Notes under the pieces: generated by a model | Seen by the model: the letters and a program-made list of their open reading frames with translations, nothing else | What the model was told of the DNA's origin: nothing | Database searches by the model: none | Source: Pseudomonadota bacterium | GTDB lineage: Bacteria > Desulfobacterota > Desulfovibrionia > Desulfovibrionales > Desulfovibrionaceae | NCBI GenBank assembly: GCA_018822105.1 | Contig: JAHJLB010000018.1 | Location: forward strand, 1 to 64,000 | Length of the DNA: 64,000 nt | Reading direction: 5' to 3' | Translations under genes and position numbers: made by a program | Shown: positions 34,821 to 42,889 of the stretch, one piece after another | Numbering within the stretch: the stretch's first letter is position 1 | How the letters are laid out: the number at the start of each line of letters is the position of its first letter

Positions 34821-34925
34821 TTGGGTTCCTCCGAAGGCGGGGGGCCTTGTGTCGGCTTGGCCTACCGGGCCGAGGGCCCGGCGTCAAGGGCCGCTTGGCG
34901 GCGTTCGCGGGAGGGGGCGGCTTTG

Positions 34926-35951
34926 GTGCAGGCGGAGTCCTACCGATATGTCTTCGGACCGGTCATGTCCGGCCGGCTGGGCCGCTCCCTGGGGCTGGAC
35001 CTGCTGGGGTCGCGCGTCTGCTCCATGAACTGCGTGTACTGCGAATCCGGCCGGCTGGAGCGCCTGACCCTGGAGCGCAAGCCTTACGTGCCCGCGGCGG
35101 TGCTCCTGGCCGAGCTTGCGGCCTGGGAGGCCGCGCGCAGGGCCGCTGGTGAGCCCCTGCCGGAGGTGGTCAGCCTGGGCGGCCTGGGCGAGCCCACCCT
35201 GAACAGCCACATGCCGGCGATCATCGCAGGGGTGCGCCGAATCCTGCCCGGGGTTCCCGTGGCCGTGCTCACCAACGCCAGCCTCATGACCGATGCGCGG
35301 GTGCGCGCGGAACTGGCCGGGGCGGACATCATCCTGCCCAGCCTGGACTCCCTCGTGCCCGAGGAGTTTGCGCGGGTGAACCGGGCCCATCCGGGGCTCG
35401 ACCCCAAGGACGTTGCGGAGGGCATCCTGCGCTTCCGCGCAGAAGCCGGGGCCTGCCGGAAGGACAGCCAGGCAAGGCCCACCAGGGTCTTCCTGGAGAT
35501 CCTGCTGGTGGCCGGCATCAACGACTCCGAGCGGAACCTGGAGCTTTTGGCGGCGTTCTGCAACCGTCTGCAAGCGGACCGCGTGGACGTGACGACCCTG
35601 TCGCGGCCGGGCAGCGAGCCGGCGGCCCGGGCCGTGGACCAGGCGGTGCTGGCCCGCTGGAGCGCCCGGCTGGGGGGCCAGGCAGGGGTCGGTGCGGCCT
35701 GTCCGGCCCCAAGGGTTGCAGAGCGCGCGAAAAATGGGCACATACAGGGCGGGGACATGCTCCCAGGCGAGATCCGCTCACGCATCCTGGCCTCGCTGGC
35801 GCGCAGACCGCAGACGGGCGCGCAGCTGGCGGAGGCCCTGCTGGCGGACAAGGGCGCGGTGGCGGCCGCTTTGGCGGAGCTGCTGGACGCTGGCCGAATT
35901 TCTCTGCGCCGGCAGGGCGGGCAGGACTACTACCAGCCCCGGACCGGATAG
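34926..35951 (+). CDS. Radical SAM protein with C-terminal winged-helix-like domain (GTG start)
   Basis: SRVCSMNCVYCESG (CxxxCxxC-type), GGLGEPTLN; C-term MLPGEIRSRILASLARRPQTGAQLAEALLADKGAVAAALAELLDAGRI. Confidence 0.85.
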   Translation: MQAESYRYVFGPVMSGRLGRSLGLDLLGSRVCSMNCVYCESGRLERLTLERKPYVPAAVLLAELAAWEAARRAAGEPLPEVVSLGGLGEPTLNSHMPAIIAGVRRILPGVPVAVLTNASLMTDARVRAELAGADIILPSLDSLVPEEFARVNRAHPGLDPKDVAEGILRFRAEAGACRKDSQARPTRVFLEILLVAGINDSERNLELLAAFCNRLQADRVDVTTLSRPGSEPAARAVDQAVLARWSARLGGQAGVGAACPAPRVAERAKNGHIQGGDMLPGEIRSRILASLARRPQTGAQLAEALLADKGAVAAALAELLDAGRISLRRQGGQDYYQPRTG

Positions 35952-36026
35952 CCGCTGCCACGGCCCCACCGCAATGTGCGGATGGCACAATTTTCTTCAC
36001 AATTTTCTAGCTTTCGAGGTTCATGC

Positions 36027-37928
36027 ATGGACGATTCCCAACACAGGCAGGCCCCGCCCCAGGCGGGCGCCGCAGACGCCGCAGGCACCGGCCCCGACAC
36101 CCAGCACGCCGACTCCCAGCATCCGGACGGCAAGCCCAAGCGCTCGCGCGGCCGGCGCGGGGGGCGCGGACGCGGACGCGGGCGGGCCAAGACCGACCCT
36201 TCCGCCCAGACTCCAGCCACGCCCATGGAGGGCTCGCCCGAGGCGGCCGGCCAGGCCGGAGCCGCCAGCGCATTGGCCCATCCGGCCCCGGCCGAGGCCC
36301 AGCCGGCCGCAGCGCCCAAGGCCAGAAGCCGCGGTCGCGGTCGCGGCGGCAAGCCTTCCGAGGACCAGGCGGCCCAGGACGCGCCCTTGCCCCAGGCGGC
36401 CAAGCAGCCCCGAGCGCCCAAGGTTTCGAAGGAGGCCAAGGAGCCCAAGGAAGGCGCGGAATCCAAGAAGAAGCACAACAAGAAGATGTTCATCGGCGTG
36501 CTGCCGGGCGAGCTGGTGGAGGTGGTGCTCACCGAGGAGTCCGCCGTCCAGGAGTATTTCGTGGAGATGCTGCACCAGGCCAAGACCAAGGGCAACATCT
36601 ACAAGGGCTACATCCACAACATCGACGCCGCCCTCCAGGCCGCCTTCATCAACTACGGCGCGGAGCGCAACGGCTTTCTGCAGATCGACGAGGTGCACCC
36701 GGAATACTACCAGGGCTCCTATCCGCTGAAGAAGGGCGCGCGCTACCCGCTCATCCAGAAGGTGCTCAAGCCCGGCCAGGAGATCCTGGTCCAGGCGGTG
36801 AAGGAGCCCACGGGCAAGAAGGGCGCCTTTGTCACCAGCTACCTGTCCTTGCCCGGCCGCTATTTCGTCTACACCCTGGGCCGCGACCAGCAGGGCGTCA
36901 GCCGCAAGATCGAGGACGAGAAGGAGCGCGAGCGCCTCAAGAGCTGCATCGACCAGATCGGTCCGCCCGAGGGCGTGGGCCTCATCGTGCGCACGGCGGG
37001 CATCGGCCGGGCCAAGACCGAATTGGTGCGCGACTACAAGTTTCTGCACCGGCTCTGGGGCGAGATCAAGAAGAAGGCCCAGACCGAGAAACCCCCGGCC
37101 CTGGTCTACAAGGAGCTGGAGCTGGCTGTGCGCGCCGCGCGCGACTACCTGACCCCGGACGTGAGCGAGGTCTGGGTGGACGACCCGGAGACCTTTGAGC
37201 AGATCAGGGACTACGTGGCCCTGGCCTTCCCCAAGAGCCCGAACATGGTCAAGCTGCACTCCGACCACGACAAGACCATGTGGGAGCGCTTCGGGCTCAC
37301 CCGGCAGGTGGAGCAGATCTATTCCCGCGAGGTCACCCTGCCTTCCGGCGGCCGCCTGGTCTTCGACCACACCGAGGCCCTGACCAGCGTGGACATCAAC
37401 TCCGGCAAGATCGGCGGCGAGCAGAGCTTCGCCAAGATGGCCCAGAAGACGAACATGGAGGCCGCCGAGGAGATCGTGCGCCAGCTGAAGCTGCGCGACA
37501 TCGGCGGACAGATCGTCATCGACTTCATCGAGATGAAGGATCCCAAGCACTGCCGCGACGTGGAGAAGGTGGTCAAGCAGGCCATGAAGAACGACCGCGC
37601 GCGCACGGACGTGTCCAACATCTCGCCCTTCGGCCTCATGGAGCTGGTGCGCCAGCGCCTGGGCTCCTCGGCCATCTCCGTGTCCACCGAGCCCTGCCCC
37701 TGCTGCGGCGGCACGGGCATCCGCCGCAACCTGGAGTGGCAGGCCCTGCAGGCCATGAAGACCATCCACCGCCTGCTCCGGCGTCCCGGCTGCCCCAACC
37801 CGCTCCAGATGCCCCTGGGCCAGGAACTGGCCATCTACATGCTGAACAACAAGCGCGAGCTCTTGACCGAGATGGGCGCGCGCGTGGACAAGCGCGTGGA
37901 GATCGTGGTGGACACCAAGCTGGCCTAG
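36027..37928 (+). CDS. Ribonuclease E/G family protein with Arg/Gly-rich N-terminal extension
   Basis: GNIYKGYIHNIDAALQAAFINYGAERNGFLQIDEV (S1), RLVFDHTEALTSVDINSGK, DIGGQIVIDFIEM, CPCCGGTG. Confidence 0.93.
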   Translation: MDDSQHRQAPPQAGAADAAGTGPDTQHADSQHPDGKPKRSRGRRGGRGRGRGRAKTDPSAQTPATPMEGSPEAAGQAGAASALAHPAPAEAQPAAAPKARSRGRGRGGKPSEDQAAQDAPLPQAAKQPRAPKVSKEAKEPKEGAESKKKHNKKMFIGVLPGELVEVVLTEESAVQEYFVEMLHQAKTKGNIYKGYIHNIDAALQAAFINYGAERNGFLQIDEVHPEYYQGSYPLKKGARYPLIQKVLKPGQEILVQAVKEPTGKKGAFVTSYLSLPGRYFVYTLGRDQQGVSRKIEDEKERERLKSCIDQIGPPEGVGLIVRTAGIGRAKTELVRDYKFLHRLWGEIKKKAQTEKPPALVYKELELAVRAARDYLTPDVSEVWVDDPETFEQIRDYVALAFPKSPNMVKLHSDHDKTMWERFGLTRQVEQIYSREVTLPSGGRLVFDHTEALTSVDINSGKIGGEQSFAKMAQKTNMEAAEEIVRQLKLRDIGGQIVIDFIEMKDPKHCRDVEKVVKQAMKNDRARTDVSNISPFGLMELVRQRLGSSAISVSTEPCPCCGGTGIRRNLEWQALQAMKTIHRLLRRPGCPNPLQMPLGQELAIYMLNNKRELLTEMGARVDKRVEIVVDTKLA

Positions 37929-38017
37929 GGCTCATAGCCGTCTGCCCCCGTCCGGCCCGGGCGGTGGCAGGGGGCTGCGGATTCCGCAACAGACCGCAAC
38001 AAGCACGGTTTTCCCAC

Positions 38018-38632
38018 ATGCAGCCAGCCAACGCCGTCCTCCTGCACGCCTGCTGCGGCCCGTGCAGCATCATGCCCGTGCTGCGCCTGCGCGAGCTGGG
38101 CTTTGCCCCCACCCTGTATTTCCACAACCCGAACATCCATCCCTTGAGCGAGTACCTGCGCCGCCGCCAGGGCGTGCTGGACGTGGCCAGGCGCCTGGAC
38201 GCGCCCGTGCTCCTGGCCGACTCCCCGGCCGACGGCGGCGATCCCCTGGCCGCGCATCCGCGCCCCTGGCTCGAGGCCATGGCCGCCCTGGGCGAGGGCA
38301 TGACCGACATGGCCCGGCGCTGCCCGCTGTGCTACGAGCTGCGGCTCAAGCCCACCGCCCGCTTCGCCCGCGGCCTGGGCTTCGCCCGGTTCAGCACCTC
38401 GCTTCTGTACAGCCGCTACCAGAACCACCAGGCCATCCTGGACGCCGGCGCGCGCCACGCCGGACCGGACCTGGCCTTCCTGGGCGAGGACTTCCGGCCC
38501 TGGCTGCTCGATGGTGTGCGCCTGTCCAAGGAGTGGGGCATCTACCGCCAGCAGTACTGCGGCTGCCTGCTGGGCGAATACGACCGCTACAAGCGCGAGC
38601 TTGACGAGGCGCGGGCTCCCGGAACCTCCTGA
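38018..38632 (+). CDS. queH: Epoxyqueuosine reductase QueH
   Basis: LLHACCGPCS, FHNPNIHP, RCPLCYELRL, QQYCGCLLGEYDRY. Confidence 0.93.
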   Translation: MQPANAVLLHACCGPCSIMPVLRLRELGFAPTLYFHNPNIHPLSEYLRRRQGVLDVARRLDAPVLLADSPADGGDPLAAHPRPWLEAMAALGEGMTDMARRCPLCYELRLKPTARFARGLGFARFSTSLLYSRYQNHQAILDAGARHAGPDLAFLGEDFRPWLLDGVRLSKEWGIYRQQYCGCLLGEYDRYKRELDEARAPGTS

Positions 38633-38987
38633 GGCCACCCGCAAAATGCTTGCTCCATGTATTGGCTTGCGCCGCGTGCCAAGGTCTTCCCCTGGCCCGC
38701 GGTTCGTTCCGGCCTGCCCGTCTTGGGTGTGGGCGTCCACGCCCGGTTTTCGGCAGGCTGCGCGCTAGGCAGGCCCAGGCGGACGCGGTCTCGCTCCCTT
38801 GTTGCGCCTGCAACAAGCACGGCAGGTTCAAAATTTCTGCGGGGAACGTGAGGGCCACCAACACTCCTGGGCGCACTCCGCCTCTAGTGAGGCCTGTGGC
38901 AGAGCGCCAATCACGATACAGAATCACACCCCAGCAACAGGCGCTGGGAACAGTGTGCATCGGACGGGCGTAGTGACTGCTTACGAA

Positions 38988-39015
38988 TTGACAGACCCCA
39001 TTTATTTGTTACATT
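38988..39015 (+). promoter_or_regulatory. Sigma70-like promoter for the V4R-GGDEF unit
   Basis: TTGACA-N16-TACATT at the start of a locally AT-rich stretch. Confidence 0.5.
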
Positions 39016-39055
39016 TTATGTGCTGGGAAAGGTGCTTTTTCTGGAGGGTTAGGCG

Positions 39056-39571
39056 GTGAGAGACAATAAATATCAATTTTCCTGGGATCTTATTGGAGAT
39101 GTCGCCCTGGGACGTCCCAATCTGGGAACGAGCATGCGAGTTGAGGTGTACCGGCTGATGCAGTTCACCTTGCGTGATGTCCTGGAAAGCAAGTTCGGAA
39201 CAGAGAAAGCCGATGAGGTCTTCTACGACGCAGGGAAACTCGCGGGCGTTGCGTTCTATAAAGCGTTCTTCGGAAATATCAAGGACTTCAACGAGTTCGT
39301 GCTGGCCGCGCAAACCACCCTGCGCGACCTGGGCGTGGGCGTTTTACGCGTGGAGCAGGCCGACCTGGAGAAGGGGGCCTTTGTCCTGGCCGTGGCTGAG
39401 GACCTGGACTGCTCCGGCCTGCCGGAACTGGGCCACGGGGTCTGCATCTACGACGAGGGCTTCATTTCCGGGTTGCTGGAATCCTACTCCGGCAAGCCCT
39501 ACACCGTGAAGGAGGTGGACTGCTGGTGCACCGGCGGACGCACCTGCCGGTTCACTGCGGAGTGTGCATGA
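39056..39571 (+). CDS. V4R (4-vinyl reductase-like small-molecule-binding) domain protein, GTG start
   Basis: KYQFSWDLIGDVALGRPNLGTSMRVEVYRLMQFTLRDVL ... CWCTGGRTCRFTAECA, V4R-type pattern with C-terminal Cys. Confidence 0.75.
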   Translation: MRDNKYQFSWDLIGDVALGRPNLGTSMRVEVYRLMQFTLRDVLESKFGTEKADEVFYDAGKLAGVAFYKAFFGNIKDFNEFVLAAQTTLRDLGVGVLRVEQADLEKGAFVLAVAEDLDCSGLPELGHGVCIYDEGFISGLLESYSGKPYTVKEVDCWCTGGRTCRFTAECA

Positions 39572-40854
39572 TCGAAGACCGCTGTGCTCCCATGGCTGGG
39601 TCCGCCGCCCAGCCCGACCTGAAGCGTGTGCTTGAGGTTCTGCAGGGGGCCCTGCAATCTGCGACCGCGCCGGAAGCCCTGCCCGAGGATCTTCTCGGCG
39701 TGCAGGGCCTAGCTCCCTTGTACACGCAGGTCATTGACCTGCGCCGCTTCATCCTGGGCCTGAGCCAGGGAGACCTGCGCCAGAAGCTGGCCCACAAGGG
39801 CTATCTGGCTGGCGTGCTCAAGATGTTCCAATCCAACCTGAGCCACCTGACCTGGCAGACCCAGATGCTGGCCGGGGGCGATTTCTCCCAGCGGGTGGAC
39901 TTTCTCGGTGATTTTTCGATCGCCTTCAACTCCATGGTCGAACGTCTGCGCGATGCCAGCAGGGCCATACATGAGAGCGAGGAGCGCTACCGCTTCCTGG
40001 CCGAAAACTCGGTGGACATCATCTGGCGGCTCGATGCCGAGCACCACATCATCTACGCCAGCCCTGCCGACGAGCGCATACGGGGGTTTCACTACACGGA
40101 GGTCCTGGGGCAGGAGGTCTGGCGCGTCATGCAGCCGGATTTTGTCGCCCTCATGCAGGAACGCTGCCGGGGCTATCTGGCATCCATCGCAGGCAATTCC
40201 GACCCCCTGCCGCTGCGCGTGGAGGTGCCCCTGCTCTGCAAGGACGGCGGCAGCGTCTGGGCTGAGATCCTGTCTAAACCCGTGCGCGGAAATAACGGCA
40301 GCCTCCTGGGCTTCCATCTTGTGGCCCGCGACATCAGCCAGCGCAAGGCCTACGAGGAGCAGCTCGTGTTCGTGTCCACCCACGACGCCCTGACCGGCCT
40401 GCACAACCGCGCCCACTTTGAGGCCGAGTTTAATCGCGCCGCACAGGGGCGTGCGCTGCCCGTGAGCGTCATCATGGCTGATGTGGATGGGCTTAAGGCT
40501 GTCAACGACAATCTTGGCCACGCTGCTGGCGACGAGATGATCAAGGCCGCCGCCGACATTCTGCGTCGAGCCTTCCGCACCGGCGACCTGGTGGCCCGCC
40601 TGGGAGGGGACGAATTCGCCGTGCTGCTCGTTGGTGCGGACGAACACTGCGTGGCCCAATCGCTCAAGCGCATCCGCGCGGAGCAGAAAGCCTGCTGCCA
40701 CAGGGACAGCGCGGTTCCCGTGCGCATTTCGTTGGGCGCGGCCACGGCCCGGACCCCGGCTGAGCTGGGGCAGGTGCTGCGCGAAGCCGACCGCCGCATG
40801 TACAAGAACAAGTCCGAGCACAAGATCGCAAGCTGCGCGCGCCCATCGTCATAA
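39568..40854 (+). CDS. PAS-GGDEF diguanylate cyclase
   Basis: SEERYRFLAENSVDIIWRLD (PAS), THDALTGLHNRAHF, RLGGDEFAVLL; start ATG overlaps the V4R stop (ATGA). Confidence 0.92.
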   Translation: MIEDRCAPMAGSAAQPDLKRVLEVLQGALQSATAPEALPEDLLGVQGLAPLYTQVIDLRRFILGLSQGDLRQKLAHKGYLAGVLKMFQSNLSHLTWQTQMLAGGDFSQRVDFLGDFSIAFNSMVERLRDASRAIHESEERYRFLAENSVDIIWRLDAEHHIIYASPADERIRGFHYTEVLGQEVWRVMQPDFVALMQERCRGYLASIAGNSDPLPLRVEVPLLCKDGGSVWAEILSKPVRGNNGSLLGFHLVARDISQRKAYEEQLVFVSTHDALTGLHNRAHFEAEFNRAAQGRALPVSVIMADVDGLKAVNDNLGHAAGDEMIKAAADILRRAFRTGDLVARLGGDEFAVLLVGADEHCVAQSLKRIRAEQKACCHRDSAVPVRISLGAATARTPAELGQVLREADRRMYKNKSEHKIASCARPSS

Positions 40855-40943
40855 CCTTGACGGTGCTTCTGTCCGTTTTCACGGGGAACCCTTGAGCGCC
40901 AGGCAGTTTCCGCCGCTGGCACCGTGTTTGCATTTGCCTGGGC

Positions 40944-41990
40944 ATGGGAAGCACATGCCGCATACACACCAGCGCCCGGCGCGCTTTGGGCCTGGCCCTC
41001 CTGGGCCTCTGGCTCTTCTGCGCCGGCGGCTGCGCCATGATCCCCTTCGCCCTGACCACCACGGCCTCCTTGGCCATGCCGCAAACGGCCTCCCTGGCCA
41101 TGAGCGGGGTCAAGGGCGCCTACAAGACCATGCAGCTGGCCGCAGACGAGCGCGACATGAACACCATCATGCGCGACAACATGCTCACCCTCAAAGCCAA
41201 GAGCGCCCTGCTCACCGAGCGCAGCGCCACGGACGTGCAGGTCTACGCCTACACCGGGGACATCTTCGCCGTGGGCGTGGTGGACAACGAGGCCCAGCGC
41301 GACCATCTCATCCGCACCCTGCAGGGCGTCAAGGGCGTGGACGAGGTCAAGGGCGTCATCCGCCTGCGCGACATGGAGAACCCCTACGCCGGGCTCAGGG
41401 ACAATTTTCTGGAGAACACCACCCGCATGGCCCTGGGCCGGTATCTTCTGCACAAGAACGCCGGGGTGGAAATCGGCGCCGTGCAGGGCGAGCTGTGCCT
41501 CATGGGCGTCGTGGGCACCTATGCCGAGGCCCTGGACCTCATCCAGTACGTGGAGTCCGTGTCCGGTACGCGCGCCATGTCGCTGCTGGCCATCCGCGAC
41601 GAATACGCCACAGGCAGGCCGGAAAACAACAAGCGCTATCTCCTGACTCCTGCCCCCGCAGCGCAGGAGGCGAACGAAACACGGCAACTGGCCGCTGAAA
41701 GGCCGCAGACGCTGCCCAGCGCGCCGGTCATCGCCCGAAAGTTCAGGCCTGCAGCCGCGCCCGAGCAGCCCGTGGTCTGGAACAAGGCCCGCATCCGCCT
41801 GGGCGACAAGCTGCAGACCCTGGCCAAGCGCGCACAGAGCCCCAGCGCCAGGGCCGAGCTCATGACCCTGGCCGGGCAGGTGACCACCGACCACGACCTG
41901 TCCATCACCGACCGGCTCTCCGTGGCCGCGGCCCAGGCCAAAAACCAGCATGCGCGCCTGAAGATCCAGTCCCTGCTCGCGCTCTACTGA
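40944..41990 (+). CDS. BON-domain-type lipoprotein
   Basis: Signal peptide with lipobox CAGGC; LKAKSALLTERSATDVQVYAYTGDIFAVGVVDNEAQRDHLIRTLQGVKGVDEVKGVIRL. Confidence 0.8.
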   Translation: MGSTCRIHTSARRALGLALLGLWLFCAGGCAMIPFALTTTASLAMPQTASLAMSGVKGAYKTMQLAADERDMNTIMRDNMLTLKAKSALLTERSATDVQVYAYTGDIFAVGVVDNEAQRDHLIRTLQGVKGVDEVKGVIRLRDMENPYAGLRDNFLENTTRMALGRYLLHKNAGVEIGAVQGELCLMGVVGTYAEALDLIQYVESVSGTRAMSLLAIRDEYATGRPENNKRYLLTPAPAAQEANETRQLAAERPQTLPSAPVIARKFRPAAAPEQPVVWNKARIRLGDKLQTLAKRAQSPSARAELMTLAGQVTTDHDLSITDRLSVAAAQAKNQHARLKIQSLLALY

Positions 41991-42159
41991 CGTCCGGCCG
42001 CGGCCGGAAAGCCCGCCACCCCCCTCTTTGCCGTCGCCCGTGGCTCGTCCACTGCGCAGCGCTGGTGCGCCGGACGGCTGCCGGGCCCGCGCCTCCCCTT
42101 TCCCTGGCCCGGCAAATCGGCTACCTGACCCCCGTGGCATTCAAGCCGCGGAGGTCTCC

Positions 42160-42750
42160 ATGTTTCGCGACATCCCCCAGGCCATCGAGGTCACCCAGGG
42201 CCACCTGAAAGCGCTGGAGGCCTGGCGCAAGGCCCAGGGCACGACGCGCTCCCGCCTGCTGCGCCAGATCGCGCCCGAGACGGGCAAGCTGCTGGCCGTC
42301 CTGCTGGCCGGCGCCCCGGCGGGCGACGCCGTGGAGCTGGGCACCGGCGCGGGCTATTCCGCGCTCTGGCTGGCTTTGGCCTGCCGTCTGGGCGGCCGCA
42401 GGCTCACAACCCTTGAACGGGATCCGGCCAAGGCCGAGCTGGCGCGCCAGAGCTTTCGCGCGGCGGATGTGCTCGACGTGGTGGAGTTCGTGGAGGGCGA
42501 CGCCCTGGCTGGCCTGGAGGCCTTGCCGGGGCTGTCCTTCTGCTTTGTCGACGCCGAGGTGGGCCTGGCCCGCCAGGCCTATGAGCTGGCGCTGCCCAGG
42601 CTGGTCCGGGGCGGGCTGGTCTGCGTCCACAATGCCGTCCGCCAGGCCTCTGCATTCCAGGACTTCCTGCGCGACGCCGAGACCGACCCGCGCGTGGACG
42701 CGGTCATCGCGCCCGTCGGCTCTGGCCTGCTGGTCTGCCGCAAGGTTTAG
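42160..42750 (+). CDS. O-methyltransferase family protein
   Basis: AVELGTGAGYSALWLALA SAM motif; SFCFVDAEVGLARQAYELALPRLVRGGLVCVHNAV. Confidence 0.8.
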   Translation: MFRDIPQAIEVTQGHLKALEAWRKAQGTTRSRLLRQIAPETGKLLAVLLAGAPAGDAVELGTGAGYSALWLALACRLGGRRLTTLERDPAKAELARQSFRAADVLDVVEFVEGDALAGLEALPGLSFCFVDAEVGLARQAYELALPRLVRGGLVCVHNAVRQASAFQDFLRDAETDPRVDAVIAPVGSGLLVCRKV

Positions 42751-42889
42751 GCGGGAACATGCCCGGGGCCCAAGGCCCCTTGGCCTCCCGGATTTCTCTT
42801 CCTTTCTGGCTCGTGCTCAAACGCCGCAGGGGTCCGGGGGGAATCATTCCCCCCGGCGGGTCCAGGGGCAGGGCCCCTGGCGGCGCTCT

